64,000 bases of DNA, from the NCBI GenBank assembly GCA_009789175.1, contig CP046866.1, positions 744,001-808,000 of the forward strand, in the 5' to 3' direction. Of this stretch, positions 40,679-52,589 are shown in pieces; positions within the stretch are counted from its first letter, which is position 1, and every line of letters begins with the position of its first letter. The notes below the pieces were generated by a model. It did no database searches, was not told where the DNA came from, and saw nothing but the letters and a program-made list of their open reading frames with translations. Source of the DNA: Salinibaculum litoreum. Its GTDB lineage: Archaea; Halobacteriota; Halobacteria; Halobacteriales; Haloarculaceae. The position numbers were made by a program, and so were the translations under genes.

Positions 40679-41704
40679 ATGATTCTCGAAGGGACTGTCC
40701 TGCGAGGGCGCGAGTTCCAGCCTATCGAAGGCCGCGTCGTTGTCGAGGACGGACAGATTGCGGCCATCGAGGAGGCCGACGTACCCGGTGACGATATCAT
40801 CCTCCCCGCGTTCGTCAATGCACACACTCACCTCGGCGATTCAATCGCCAAGGAGGCCGGGGGCGACCTCACGCTTGAGGAACTGGTCGCCCCGCCGGAC
40901 GGACTGAAACACCGCCTGCTCAGGGCAGCGAGTCACGAGGAACTGGTCACCGGTATCCGCCGCTCGCTGCAGTACATGGAAGAGACTGGAACTGGGGCCT
41001 GTATGGAGTTCCGCGAGGGCGGTGTCGAGGGTGTCGAAATCATCGAGGAGGCCAGCGACCGTATCGATATGGAGACGGTGGTTCTGGGCCGTGAATCGAT
41101 TGCGGCGATGGAGCAAAGCGACGGCTTCGGTGCCAGCGGTGCCAAAGACGGCGACTTCACGACAGAGCGCAACGCGACGGGTCGCGCCGAGAAACTGTTC
41201 GGCATCCACGCCGGCGAGGTCGACAGCGGCGACATCAACCCGGCGATGGACCTCGACCCGGACTTTCTGGTTCATATGGTTCACGCGGAAGACCTCCACT
41301 TCCAGCGGCTGGCTGACAACGAACTGCCAGTCGTCGTCTGTCCACGGTCGAATATCGTCACTGACGTGGGACAGCCACCGGTCCGGGAGTTGCTCGACCG
41401 GACGACCGTCGCCCTGGGCACGGACAACGTGATGACAAACAGTCCGTCGATGTTTCGGGAAATGGCCTTCACCGCGAAGCTATTCGACGTGACTGCGACC
41501 GAAGTTTTGCGGATGGCGACGGTCAACGGTGCCGAAATCGCCGGCCTCGACTGTGGCCTCGTCGCCGAGGGCCGCGAGGCCAGACTGCTCGTTCTCGACG
41601 GTGACTCGGACAATCTCACTGGCGCACAGGACATCGTGCGTGCCGTGGTCCGTCGTGCCGGCATCGGTGATGTCTCCCATGTCCTCGCGCCGGATGGGTC
41701 GTAG
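40679..41704 (+). CDS. Amidohydrolase family protein
   Basis: A 341-residue metal-dependent hydrolase. The metal motif PAFVNAHTHLGDSIAKEAGG is at residues 42-61, HMVHAEDLHFQRL holds another His, CPRSNIVTD and VALGTDNVMTNSPSMFREM give the conserved Asp. It matches haloarchaeal proteins related to deaminases such as S-adenosylhomocysteine or guanine-type deaminases, but the substrate cannot be read from sequence. The start MILEGT at 40679 follows GGTAGGGGT. Confidence 0.88.
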   Translation: MILEGTVLRGREFQPIEGRVVVEDGQIAAIEEADVPGDDIILPAFVNAHTHLGDSIAKEAGGDLTLEELVAPPDGLKHRLLRAASHEELVTGIRRSLQYMEETGTGACMEFREGGVEGVEIIEEASDRIDMETVVLGRESIAAMEQSDGFGASGAKDGDFTTERNATGRAEKLFGIHAGEVDSGDINPAMDLDPDFLVHMVHAEDLHFQRLADNELPVVVCPRSNIVTDVGQPPVRELLDRTTVALGTDNVMTNSPSMFREMAFTAKLFDVTATEVLRMATVNGAEIAGLDCGLVAEGREARLLVLDGDSDNLTGAQDIVRAVVRRAGIGDVSHVLAPDGS

Positions 41705-41760
41705 TAGCCAGCGAATCCTCCGGGCTGACTACTAAGTAGGGTGGCGTGGTACTCCTCCGC

Positions 41761-42189
41761 ATGTACGACGATATCCTCGTCCCGACGGACGGTTCGGCGG
41801 GCATGCAGTCAGTCATCGACCACGCTTCGACCCTCGCAGCCGAACACGGGGCGACGTTACACGGCCTCTACGTCGTCGATACGGCGTCACTGACAGACCT
41901 CCCTATGGAGGCATCGATGGACGGGGTGAGCCAGACACTCAGACAGGAAGGGGAGAGTGCGCTCCAGCAACTCGAACGCCGGGCGGATGCCGTCCCCGTC
42001 GAGACGGCCATCGTCGAGGGGTCGCCCGCCCGTGATATCAACACCTATGCCGCCGAGAATCCCTGTGATCTCGTCGTCATGGGCACGCATGGCCGCTCCG
42101 GAGTGGACCGTCTCCTGCTGGGTAGCGTCGCCGAGCGCGTCGTCCGTTCCTCACCCGTACCAGTGTTGACCGTCCGTGTCGACGGGTAG
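41761..42189 (+). CDS. uspA: Universal stress protein family
   Basis: A 142-residue UspA protein. It starts MYDDILVPTDGSAGMQSVID and ends VMGTHGRSGVDRLLLGSVAE then RVVRSSPVPVLTV, with the ATP-binding G-2-G-9-G(S/T) motif complete. It probably binds ATP and responds to stress. Stands alone after the amidohydrolase. Confidence 0.95.
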   Translation: MYDDILVPTDGSAGMQSVIDHASTLAAEHGATLHGLYVVDTASLTDLPMEASMDGVSQTLRQEGESALQQLERRADAVPVETAIVEGSPARDINTYAAENPCDLVVMGTHGRSGVDRLLLGSVAERVVRSSPVPVLTVRVDG

Positions 42190-42273
42190 CCTCTCCTATT
42201 TTTGATTGCCAGCCCCGGCGACGAGCGACTCGCGTCATTCCGTGCTGGCGCTGTCGTCCCGGAGTGACCTCTC

Positions 42274-43227
42274 TCACTTCCCATCGGTTGGTCGGAGGTG
42301 TTCACAGTCCCCCGCGGTCACCTCGACCGTGTCGTCGTCGGTTTCGACGACGAGCGTCCCCGGGAAGCGCACGTCGACGGCCTCGCCCACCACCTCGCCG
42401 CCGGGTGTGTCCACACGAACGCGCCGGCCGAGCGTGTTCGCGTGCTCGCGCCACGCGGACAGCACTGTGTCGGTATCACTGCGCAGGGCGTGAAACTCCT
42501 CCAGTAGCCGCTGGGTAAACGCTCGCCGGTCGACATCGCCTCCCTCGGCGCGGATACTCGTTGCATCGACAGCCGCTGGCAGTTCCCCTTCGTCGATATT
42601 GGCGTTGATGCCGATACCGACGACGAGCCACGAGACGCGGTCCGCTTCCCCTTCCATCTCCGTGAGGATGCCCGCGAGTTTCTGGTCAGTCTGGCCGTCC
42701 GCTCCGTCGACGAGGACATCGTTGGGCCATTTGATGTGGGCGTCGACGCCGGCCTCGCGTGCTGCACGTGTCGTCGCGACGGCTGCGGCGAGCGTGAAGA
42801 CGGCTGCGTGTGCCGGCGGCACGTCCGGCCGGAGCAGTATCGACAGCCAGACCCCGCCACTTGGGGAGGACCAGCCCCTGTCGAGGCGTCCCTTCCCGCC
42901 GGTTTGCTCGTCGGCCAGCACCACCACATCCGACGTGCCGCCGGCACCCAGTTCCCGTGCCCGCTCGTTCGTGCTCGGGATGGCGTCGTGGTACTCCACC
43001 TCGTAGGGGGCCTCCAGCCCGAACTCGACAGCCGACCCGCCAAAGGACGGGACGGAGACGAGTGTATAGCCGTCGTCCTCGCTCGAAATCTCGAAGCCGT
43101 CCCTGCGGAGGGCTTCGACGTGTTTCCAGACTGCAGACCGGGAGATATCGAGGCGGTCAGCCAACTCTGGACCGGGGACGGACTGCTCCGCGATAGCAGT
43201 CAGAATCTCGTGGCGGGTCTCCTGCAT
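42274..43227 (-). CDS. birA: Biotin-protein ligase with HTH
   Basis: A 317-residue enzyme. An N-terminal winged helix (EILTAIAEQSVPGPELADRL, ISRSAVWKHVEALRRDGF) is followed by a ligase domain with biotin-binding LADEQTGGKGRLDRGWSSP (GRGRxW-like) and AHIKWPNDVLVDG, and a C-terminal SH3-like part. It attaches biotin to the carboxylase carrier lysine. The gene lies directly before (in transcription order, after) the carboxylase subunit that has the biotinyl lysine, so it should serve that enzyme. The HTH part suggests it also controls biotin genes. Confidence 0.95.
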   Translation of the reverse strand: MQETRHEILTAIAEQSVPGPELADRLDISRSAVWKHVEALRRDGFEISSEDDGYTLVSVPSFGGSAVEFGLEAPYEVEYHDAIPSTNERARELGAGGTSDVVVLADEQTGGKGRLDRGWSSPSGGVWLSILLRPDVPPAHAAVFTLAAAVATTRAAREAGVDAHIKWPNDVLVDGADGQTDQKLAGILTEMEGEADRVSWLVVGIGINANIDEGELPAAVDATSIRAEGGDVDRRAFTQRLLEEFHALRSDTDTVLSAWREHANTLGRRVRVDTPGGEVVGEAVDVRFPGTLVVETDDDTVEVTAGDCEHLRPTDGK

Positions 43228-43284
43228 ATCCGAGGGTTTCCGGCCAGTGGCAAAAAAGCAGTCGCGTCCGCGCCGTCGATTCGA

Positions 43285-45141
<1,857 letters not shown>

Positions 45142-45143
45142 GG

Positions 45144-45440
45144 TTAGAATCGCTCCGTTCGTCCGCTCGCTGTCCATCCGTCGGTCGGTGCTCCCTGTGG
45201 GACCCGCTCCGCGTGTCCGCCGAGTCCTTCGAGCCGGCCGGCGTAGGCCCAGCGCTCGCCGTCCCACGTCTCCTCGCCGTCGCCTGCAGTCGCAGCGGCA
45301 ATCGCAGCCAACTGCTGGTCGCGCAGGTGTGCGCCCACAGCCGCGGCAATGGCTGCCGCCTCCGCCGGCGTTGCTGTCGCCGGAATCGACAACTCGCTGT
45401 CCCCGGAAAACGGAATCGTGGCGCTGTCTGTGCCTGTCAT
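45144..45440 (-). CDS. pccX: Small (epsilon-like) carboxylase subunit
   Basis: A 98-residue protein. It starts [20 protein letters not shown], has [20 protein letters not shown] (helix) and [20 protein letters not shown] (Trp-rich strand), the pattern of acyl-CoA carboxylase epsilon subunits (AccE/PccX). Haloferax mediterranei PccX is needed for full activity of its propionyl-CoA carboxylase. It lies between the beta and alpha genes with gaps of only seven and two bases. Start chosen at the second Met. Confidence 0.85.
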   Translation of the reverse strand: MTGTDSATIPFSGDSELSIPATATPAEAAAIAAAVGAHLRDQQLAAIAAATAGDGEETWDGERWAYAGRLEGLGGHAERVPQGAPTDGWTASGRTERF

Positions 45441-45447
45441 CGTCTGC

Positions 45448-46998
45448 TCAGAGCGGGATGTTGCCATGTTTCTTGTCGGGCTGTGACTTGCGCTTCGAGC
45501 GCAGCATCTCGAGGTCCTGTACCAGTTGCCGGCGGGTCTCCCGTGGCTCTAACACGTCGTCGACGAAGCCACGGTCCGCCGCGGTGTAGGGGTTGGCGAA
45601 CTGCTCGCGGTAGTCGTCGATGAGTTCTTCCCGGCGTTGGTCGGCGTCATCGGCTTCCTGTAGTTCGTCGCTGTAGAGGACGTTCACCGCACCTTTCGGC
45701 CCCATCACCGCAATCTCGGCGCTGGGCCAGGCGTAGTTGACATCCGCGCCGATGTGTTTCGAGGCCATCACGTCGTAGGCACCGCCGTAGGCTTTGCGCG
45801 TGATGACCGTCATCAGCGGCACCGTCGCCTCCGAGAACGCATACAGGAGTTTCGCGCCGTGGTTGATGATGCCGTTGTGTTCCTGGTCGGTCCCGGGCAT
45901 GAAGCCGGGCACGTCCACGAACGTGAGGATGGGGATGTTAAAGGCATCACAAAAGCGGACGAATCGAGCGCCTTTGATGGAGGCCTCGATGTTCAGTGTC
46001 CCCGCGTTGACCCGGGGCTGGTTGGCGACCACGCCGATGGCGTGACCGTCCAGTCGGGCGAAGCCGATTGCCAAATTGCGGGCGAAGGCCTCGGCCACCT
46101 CGAAGAAGGAACCCTCGTCGACCACGTCCTCGATGACGTTGGTCATGTCGTAGGGTTTCCGGGGCTGGTCGGGAACGATGTCGGCACACTCCGCAGCGTC
46201 CCGCTCGGGGTCGTCCCACGGGTCCACCCGCGGCGGGTCCTCGACGTTGTTCTGTGGGAGATACGATAGCAGGTGACGGATATCATCGAGCGCTTCCTTC
46301 TCGTCGGCGGCAGTGAAGTGTGCCACGCCGGACTCGGAGGCGTGGGTGTTCGCACCGCCGAGTTCGTCGAAGCCCACCTGTTCACCCGTCACGGTTTCGA
46401 TGACGTCCGGTCCCGTGATGAACATGTGGCTGGTATCCTGGACCATCATGATGAAGTCGGTAATCGCAGGGGAGTACACCGCACCTCCTGCACACGGACC
46501 CATGATGGCGGAAATCTGTGGGATGACGCCGCTGGCTTTCTGGTTGCGGTGGAAAATCTCCGCGTAGCCAGCCAGCGAGTCGATGCCCTCCTGGATGCGG
46601 GCCCCCGCGGAGTCGTTGAGGCCGATGACGGGCGCGCCCGTCTCCATGGCTTTGTCCATCACCTTCGTCACTTTCTCGGCGAACACCTCGCCGAGTGACC
46701 CGCCGAAGACGGTGAAGTCGTGCGCGAAGACGAAGACGGTGCGACCGTTTACCTCGCCGTAGCCGGTCACCACCCCGTCCCCTTTGACCTCCTTGTCGGC
46801 CATATCGAAGTTGTGACATCGGTGGGTCCGAAACTGGTCGAACTCGGTAAAAGTGTCGTCGTCGAGGAAGTAGTCGATGCGCTCGCGAGCAGTCATCTTG
46901 CCCTTCTCGTGCTGGGCTTCGATGCGCTCCTCACCCCCTCCTTTCTCGGCTTCTGCGCGCATCTCGCGTAACTCCTCGATGCGGTCTTCCATCGTCAT
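45448..46998 (-). CDS. pccB: Acyl-CoA carboxylase carboxyltransferase subunit
   Basis: A 516-residue carboxyltransferase. Starts [20 protein letters not shown]. Features: [40 protein letters not shown] (carboxybiotin site), [40 protein letters not shown] (acyl-CoA site). The pocket residues that separate acetyl from propionyl use cannot be judged with confidence here. First gene of the carboxylase operon. The longer upstream frame to 47160 lacks homology. Confidence 0.95.
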   Translation of the reverse strand: MTMEDRIEELREMRAEAEKGGGEERIEAQHEKGKMTARERIDYFLDDDTFTEFDQFRTHRCHNFDMADKEVKGDGVVTGYGEVNGRTVFVFAHDFTVFGGSLGEVFAEKVTKVMDKAMETGAPVIGLNDSAGARIQEGIDSLAGYAEIFHRNQKASGVIPQISAIMGPCAGGAVYSPAITDFIMMVQDTSHMFITGPDVIETVTGEQVGFDELGGANTHASESGVAHFTAADEKEALDDIRHLLSYLPQNNVEDPPRVDPWDDPERDAAECADIVPDQPRKPYDMTNVIEDVVDEGSFFEVAEAFARNLAIGFARLDGHAIGVVANQPRVNAGTLNIEASIKGARFVRFCDAFNIPILTFVDVPGFMPGTDQEHNGIINHGAKLLYAFSEATVPLMTVITRKAYGGAYDVMASKHIGADVNYAWPSAEIAVMGPKGAVNVLYSDELQEADDADQRREELIDDYREQFANPYTAADRGFVDDVLEPRETRRQLVQDLEMLRSKRKSQPDKKHGNIPL

Positions 46999-47414
46999 TG
47001 TGAGTGCCTCCCGAGGCTCATTGCCTGTGCCAAGCAGTACCGACGTAAAAAGGATTCTGCAATCAGAAAATTGGACTTCGTCAGGTGTCGAAAAACGCAC
47101 GAAAGCAGCGGTATGGTGTCGGTCCGGTTCGCGACCCGTGGTCACTTCGTGTGACCGCAAGCGCGTGACAGACAGTCACGACGGTCGGCTGACCTGCGTG
47201 TCCCGTGTTTTTACAGGCCCGAAACCACCGTCCTACGACGATGAGCGAATATCATAGAAGACAATTTACGACTGGGGGCGGTGACCTCACATTGGCAACC
47301 AGGAGTACGTACTCGGCATTTCACAGGGGATGTTGGCGTAACTGACGTATGAGAATCATATCTGACCTATTCTCATGATTTTTATGTGGCTTTGTAATTA
47401 AGATGCCGACCGCA
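46999..47414. other. Divergent promoter region of pccB and the transporter
   Basis: No gene is seen. It holds the promoters of two divergent genes and an inverted repeat next to the transporter promoter. AT-rich segments lie at 47085 and 47340-47400. Confidence 0.5.
47349..47376. promoter_or_regulatory. Operator-like inverted repeat ATGAGAAT-N12-ATTCTCAT
   Basis: A perfect 8-base inverted repeat, arms 47349-47356 and 47369-47376, placed just before a TATA element TTTTTATG at 47379-47386. This is where a repressor or activator of the transporter would bind. The promoter position puts the transcript start near 47408. Confidence 0.7.
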
Positions 47415-48758
47415 ATGTCGGAAAGAGAGCACTGGACGAGTCGAATTGGTTTCATCCTCGCAGCAGTCGGGAGTGCAGTTGGGCTTGGAAACATCTGGTC
47501 GTTCCCGTTCCAGACAGCGACAAACGGTGGGGCAGCGTTCGTCCTCGTGTACCTCCTCGTTGTCGTCCTGGTCGGGTTCCCGGCGATGCTGATGGAGTTC
47601 ACCATCGGTCGACGTGGGCAGAGTAATCCCGTCAAAGCCTTCGACAATATCGGGTTCGGCAACTGGTCGTTCTCGGGAGCCTTCGGACTCGTCGGGACGC
47701 TGGTCACGCTCGCCTTTTACAGCATCGTCGGTGGCTGGGTCCTCAGCTACATTCTCGGTAGCGTTACCGGCGCGTACTTCGGCGACGCTGGAGCGTACTT
47801 CGGTAGCATCGCGACGGGACCCCCGGCAGTCGTCGGTCACGCCATCTTCATGGCGCTGACGATTGGCATCGTCGCCCTCGGAATCACCGGTGGTATCGAA
47901 CGAGCAACGAAAGTAATGGTCCCGGCGATTATCGTCCTGCTTGCTGGTCTGAGCGCCTGGGCGTTTACGCTCTCGGGCGCGTCGGCTGGCTATGAGTATT
48001 ATCTCACGCCGGATTTCGACATCCTCTCCTCGAATCTCGACTCGATTATCCCGTATGCGGTCGGCCAGGCGTTTTTCACCCTCTCGCTTGGGTTTAGCAC
48101 CATGATTGCCTACTCGTCGTATCTCGACCGTGACGACAGTCTCCCGGCAGACAGCGGGGCTATCGTCATCGTCAATACGGCGGTTGCTCTGCTGGCCGGA
48201 TTCGTCGTCTTCCCGGTACTGTCCACTATCGGCGTGAATCCGGGAAGTGGCGGAGCAGGGACGGCATTTACGTCCCTTGCCGGCGCGTTCGGACAGCTCA
48301 CGGGCGGTGCGATTCTCGGCTTCGTTTTCTTCGTCACTCTCCTTTTCGCCGGTCTCTCCAGTTCGATCAGTCTGCTCGAAGTGCCCGTGTCCTACGTCTC
48401 GGAAACCTACGGCTACGAACGTTCGCGCGTTGCCGTCGGACTCGGGACGGGTATCTTCCTGCTCGGGCTTCCGGCGACGATATCGCAGACGACGTTCAGC
48501 TGGTACAACGCTATCGTGTTCAACTTCATCATCCCGGTCACCGTTCTCATGTTCGCGCTCTTCGTCGGCTGGGTCGCGTCTGACCAGCTCAGCGAGGAAC
48601 TCAGCCTCGGCAGCTCGTTCGGTGACACCTTCACGGTTTCGTGGCTCTGGTGGGTTCGACTCGTCATTCCGGTCGCTATCGGGCTGACGCTCGTGCTCGG
48701 TATCCAGTCACTGCTCCTCAAAGGCGGCATCATCGACGCCGCGATAATCCTCGGCTGA
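47415..48758 (+). CDS. Sodium-dependent neurotransmitter-type symporter (SNF family)
   Basis: A 447-residue integral membrane protein with about 11-12 helices. The start MSEREHWTSRIGFILAAVGS is followed by the family signature VGLGNIWSFPFQTATNGGAA, the Na+ and substrate site around helix 1. It takes up amino acids or similar solutes with sodium. Start MSERE is preferred over an ATG 12 bases upstream because the TATA element at 47379 would place the transcript start between them. The inverted repeat upstream suggests a dedicated regulator. Confidence 0.93.
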   Translation: MSEREHWTSRIGFILAAVGSAVGLGNIWSFPFQTATNGGAAFVLVYLLVVVLVGFPAMLMEFTIGRRGQSNPVKAFDNIGFGNWSFSGAFGLVGTLVTLAFYSIVGGWVLSYILGSVTGAYFGDAGAYFGSIATGPPAVVGHAIFMALTIGIVALGITGGIERATKVMVPAIIVLLAGLSAWAFTLSGASAGYEYYLTPDFDILSSNLDSIIPYAVGQAFFTLSLGFSTMIAYSSYLDRDDSLPADSGAIVIVNTAVALLAGFVVFPVLSTIGVNPGSGGAGTAFTSLAGAFGQLTGGAILGFVFFVTLLFAGLSSSISLLEVPVSYVSETYGYERSRVAVGLGTGIFLLGLPATISQTTFSWYNAIVFNFIIPVTVLMFALFVGWVASDQLSEELSLGSSFGDTFTVSWLWWVRLVIPVAIGLTLVLGIQSLLLKGGIIDAAIILG

Positions 48759-48761
48759 GGC

Positions 48762-49472
48762 TCACGCCTCGCCGTAGACCGGCACCGCGGCACCGCTGGT
48801 GACGCTCGCAGCGTCACTACAGAGGAAACACATCACGTCGGCGATGTCAGCGGGGTCGACCCACTGGTCGTGGTCGGCGTCGGGCATCATCTCGCGGTTC
48901 ATCGGCGTATCGATGACGCTTGGCATCACCGCATTCGCCCGGACGGTACCCATATTCTCCTTGGCGACGGAGTCGGTCAGGATGCGCACGCCGGCTTTCG
49001 TCGCGCGGTAGATACCGTCTCCTTCTCCGCCCTCAAGCGAGGACCGCGCCGAGACGCTGACGACGGCTCCGTCCCGCTTGCGGAGGTGTGGCAGGGCGTG
49101 TTTCGTCGCCAGGAACATCGTCTTCAGATTCACGTTGAACAGGAAATCGAAGGTGTCCGCGCTCGTCTCGTCGAGCGGGTCACCCCCGCGCCACGTCCCC
49201 GCGATGTTGAGCAGGCAGTCCAGCCCGCCGTGCGTGTCGACGATATCCGCGATGGCTGCTTCGACCTCACTTTCGTCGGTGAAATCCCCCTGGTAGAAGT
49301 CGATACGCTCCGAGTCCTCTAGCAGGAAGTCCTCGCTCTCGCTGTCGACGAGGTCCGCACCACAGACGGTTGCACCGGCGTCGAGAAACGCCTCCGCGAC
49401 CGCGCTCCCCAGGGCGCCGCCGACGCCGGTCACCAGCACCACATCATCGTCAAAATCGAATGTTACTGTCAT
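48762..49472 (-). CDS. Short-chain dehydrogenase/reductase
   Basis: A 236-residue SDR. NAD(P) site VLVTGVGGALGSAVAEAFLD (about residues 11-30), the NIAG motif as LLNIAGTW, catalytic Tyr in GIYRATKAGV (YxxxK with the Ser of SVSARSS), and the end AASVTSGAAVPVYGEA. Substrate unknown. The gene converges with the transporter gene (stops three bases apart). Confidence 0.92.
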   Translation of the reverse strand: MTVTFDFDDDVVLVTGVGGALGSAVAEAFLDAGATVCGADLVDSESEDFLLEDSERIDFYQGDFTDESEVEAAIADIVDTHGGLDCLLNIAGTWRGGDPLDETSADTFDFLFNVNLKTMFLATKHALPHLRKRDGAVVSVSARSSLEGGEGDGIYRATKAGVRILTDSVAKENMGTVRANAVMPSVIDTPMNREMMPDADHDQWVDPADIADVMCFLCSDAASVTSGAAVPVYGEA

Positions 49473-49673
49473 ACATGTGCCATCGGTCGCCGCCCGGATA
49501 AACGGTTGGCCGCTCGGTGGCTGGCTCGCTGTGACGCTCTCCTGGCCCGGCTCACCCGTCGTTCATCAACTCGACAGGGCGCCTCGCCGCGTGTATAGTC
49601 GGCTTACTGGACGACTGGGACCGCGTAACAATGGTCGTCTCCGGAGAAAGTCTCGTAGGAGCTGACAGGAACG

Positions 49674-51665
49674 ATGTCCGACGACAGCAGGCCTCCGGGG
49701 GACCGTGACAGTGAGCGCGCAGTCGCCGACGGATACCAGTTACCCCGCCGAGGGATTCTCTTCGGTCTCGGTGGGGTAACACTGGGCGGCATCCTCGCAC
49801 GACTCGCCGGACCCGGTGGGGATGGGACCGCCCCTGTCGGAACCTCCATGTCCCCGGCCGTCGTCGGGCCAGGACCCCGACAGGCGACAGTCTGCTGTTG
49901 CTGGGACCACCTCGAAACGCTAACCCCCGCCGCCGCTGGCCCCGACGACCGCGTCGGGACGGCTCTGGCGGTAGCCGACGGGTACCTGCTGGTCGGCGCT
50001 CCCGGTATCGACACCAGTGACGATGGAGCCGTCTACGCCTATACCCGCTCGGATGGGGGCTGGTCCGAACAGGCCACGCTGACCGGCCCATCCGGACAGG
50101 GCAACCGCTTCGGTGTCGATATCGCGCTGTCCGCCGACGGGTCGCGCGCGGTGGTCGGTGCGCCGGCGGAGGACGGGTCAACTGCGAACGCTGTCGTCTT
50201 CGAGCGCGACGGCGAAAACTGGGCACAGCAGACGGCCCTCGACTCTCCGACGATGGCAACTGGCCAGTACGGCGAGGGCGTCGCTGTCGGTGAGGGCGGT
50301 GAGCTTGTGTTTGTCGGGGACCCTGGAGCGGACCTCGTGTCGGTCTACCGGTTCAGTTCAGGAGGCTGGCGACGGACAACCCAGCTCACCGGCGCGATAG
50401 GCAGAGGCACAATCAGTGCTTTTGGCGCGGCTATCGCTCTCGACACCGACGGCACGACAGCCGTCATCGGAGCCCCTGGCTCGAACTCACCCGGCCTCGG
50501 GAGCGGCGCAGCGTTCGCCTTCGAACGGACGGACAGCGGCTGGCAGCAAGCCGCCGACGTCACTGACGTGGACGGGGACAGTGCGAACTACGGGACTGCC
50601 GTGGCACTCGCCGGTGGTGCCAATCGTGGATTCGTCGGCGCGCCGGTTCCCTTTCCCGACACGCCGAACCCGGCCGGGTACGCGACCATCGTCGACGGCG
50701 ACGATGGCTGGAACAGGTTGGCGCGACTCCAGACACCGACCGGGGACGACAGGGAGACACTGGGGACCGATATCGACGTGATAGACGACGGGACACTCGC
50801 TGCGGTCGGTGACGCCGGTGACGACATCGGCAGCGGCGACGACCGGGGCAGCGTCTCCGTCTTCCAGGACCGGCCGTCGGGCTGGTGTCATCTCACGACA
50901 CTGACCGTCGACGATGGCAGTATCGGGGACCTCCTCGGTGAAGGCGTCGCCGTCGACGGGGACGCCGGGGTCGTCGCCGGTGGTGCTCCGGGAGCGACTG
51001 TCGACGGTGAAGATGCGGGCGCTGTCTATCTCTTTGGCTGTGGGTCCGACGAAGGGGGTGGAACCGTCGTGGTCGACGACTTCGAGCGCTCCGCGTTGGG
51101 GTACGACACCCTCGCGGGGTCTGTCGACGACTGGGCGATACAGTCCGACACAGTCCGTGCCGGCCAGTCCGCGCTCCAGTACCAGGGCGGAACGACCCCG
51201 ACGGAAATCGTCAGTTTCGACGGTCGCCCGACGTATCCATCGGAAGGTGACCGCTTTCGGTTTGACTTCCGGCCGGCAGGTGACTGGGATTTTCGGACGA
51301 CCATGAACTTCGGGCAGCAACCGAATGCCAGCTTCCACGACCGGTACGAAATCGAACTGGACCCCGCTGCCGGCGCGGTCCGACTGCAGTACGACGACCC
51401 GGCCGAACTCGCGGACGTGACCCTCGGCACCGTCGATGTCGCCTTCGACCGCGACACGTTCTACACCGTCGAGGTGGACTGGCTGGCCACCGGGTCGACG
51501 ATGGTGTTGACCATCTACGATGGCCGCCCCGACCGGGACGGCTCGCCGGTTGGTCAGGTTGCAGCCCCGCCACCGGCAAACGCGCCGAGCGAGGGCGGCA
51601 TCGGGTTCTTCGCCAACGGGGCGGGTGACCGCTGGGTCTACGACGCCATCAGAATCGTCTCCTGA
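49674..51665 (+). CDS. Exported FG-GAP repeat protein
   Basis: A 663-residue protein. An N-terminal hydrophobic stretch RRGILFGLGGVTLGGILARL (residues 24-43) is preceded by RR, so a Tat signal anchor is likely. Seven or so FG-GAP repeats follow (LAVADGYLLVGAPGIDTSDD, GVDIALSADGSRAVVGAP, AAIALDTDGTTAVIGAP). The C-terminal domain (LGYDTLAGSVDDWAIQSDTV and GGIGFFANGAGDRWVYDAI) resembles a LamG-like jelly roll. Probably a cell-surface beta-propeller; ligand unknown. FG-GAP repeats normally bind calcium. Confidence 0.88.
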   Translation: MSDDSRPPGDRDSERAVADGYQLPRRGILFGLGGVTLGGILARLAGPGGDGTAPVGTSMSPAVVGPGPRQATVCCCWDHLETLTPAAAGPDDRVGTALAVADGYLLVGAPGIDTSDDGAVYAYTRSDGGWSEQATLTGPSGQGNRFGVDIALSADGSRAVVGAPAEDGSTANAVVFERDGENWAQQTALDSPTMATGQYGEGVAVGEGGELVFVGDPGADLVSVYRFSSGGWRRTTQLTGAIGRGTISAFGAAIALDTDGTTAVIGAPGSNSPGLGSGAAFAFERTDSGWQQAADVTDVDGDSANYGTAVALAGGANRGFVGAPVPFPDTPNPAGYATIVDGDDGWNRLARLQTPTGDDRETLGTDIDVIDDGTLAAVGDAGDDIGSGDDRGSVSVFQDRPSGWCHLTTLTVDDGSIGDLLGEGVAVDGDAGVVAGGAPGATVDGEDAGAVYLFGCGSDEGGGTVVVDDFERSALGYDTLAGSVDDWAIQSDTVRAGQSALQYQGGTTPTEIVSFDGRPTYPSEGDRFRFDFRPAGDWDFRTTMNFGQQPNASFHDRYEIELDPAAGAVRLQYDDPAELADVTLGTVDVAFDRDTFYTVEVDWLATGSTMVLTIYDGRPDRDGSPVGQVAAPPPANAPSEGGIGFFANGAGDRWVYDAIRIVS

Positions 51666-51705
51666 CGCGGGCCGCGGTCGTTCGCAAGCGCCGGGGGCGG
51701 CTGGG

Positions 51706-52449
51706 TCACTTCGAAAGGTGCCGTGCGAGCATCACCTCGTCGGCGTAGCTGTCGTCGAGTTTGTAGTGGTCGGTTCGCCGCGCCTCTTCGGTCATTCCGT
51801 GGTCTTTCAGAAACGCGATGGCCTCTTCGTTGGTCGCCGGCACCGACTGGTAGACCTTTTCGTACCCGTTGGCACGCGCCCACGCGAACCCCCGCTGGAG
51901 CAGGTGACTGCCGATGGTTTCGCCCTGGAACTCTTCGAGGATGCCAAGCGTGAGTTCGGCGGTGTGGCGGAGTTTGCTGAGCTCCGGTGACTGGACGTGA
52001 CACCACCCCACGACCTCGTCTTCGACGGTCGCTACGAAGAACATCCGCGTGTCGAGGTCGTTGTGCCGGATGAGCGCTTCCTCGTGGTCCAGTTGTTCAG
52101 CCACGGTCTCGGCTTCGATGTACGTGCGCTCGGTCGCGACTTGCCTGATGACTCCGACAATCCCCGAGAAGTCCTCCTGTCGGGCCGGGCGAACCTCGAA
52201 GTCGATGTTGGCCGTGCTGTACTCCTCGCGCTCGCCGGCCTCCAGCGCGACGCGCAACTTCCCGCTGTGCTCCTCCAGTGCCCCGTCGCGCTTCATGATG
52301 GCGACGAGCTGGCGGAACCGTTCGGGTTCGACCCGGACGACCTGCTGGTCGTAGAGTTCCTCCGGGCGGACGGCACCGTGGCGCTCGACGTACTCGTAGA
52401 TTCGTTGCCTGTCCGTCGTCTCGAACCGGGGTCGCTCTGTGGCCTTCAT
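51706..52449 (-). CDS. GNAT acetyltransferase with N-terminal winged helix
   Basis: A 247-residue protein. Residues 1-70 are a winged-helix-like module (IYEYVERHGAVRPEELYD, FRQLVAIMKRDGALEEHSGK). Residues 80-247 are a GNAT domain with EVRPARQEDFSGIVGVIRQV, FFVATVEDEVVGWCHVQ, LTLGILEEFQGETIGSHLLQ (acetyl-CoA site) and SVPATNEEAIAFLKDHGM. Haloarchaea have several HTH-GNAT fusions. Substrate not known. Confidence 0.9.
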   Translation of the reverse strand: MKATERPRFETTDRQRIYEYVERHGAVRPEELYDQQVVRVEPERFRQLVAIMKRDGALEEHSGKLRVALEAGEREEYSTANIDFEVRPARQEDFSGIVGVIRQVATERTYIEAETVAEQLDHEEALIRHNDLDTRMFFVATVEDEVVGWCHVQSPELSKLRHTAELTLGILEEFQGETIGSHLLQRGFAWARANGYEKVYQSVPATNEEAIAFLKDHGMTEEARRTDHYKLDDSYADEVMLARHLSK

Positions 52450-52589
52450 GACTAACTTCCAACTTCGGTCTCGACTTGCTTATCAGTTTGGTACATGGTA
52501 CCAACAAGCATGAAAAGGAATGGATTATTCGGTCGCGGTACTGTGTCGGGTGACGGGCTCGCATTCGACAAGCCGCTACCGGGGCCGTC

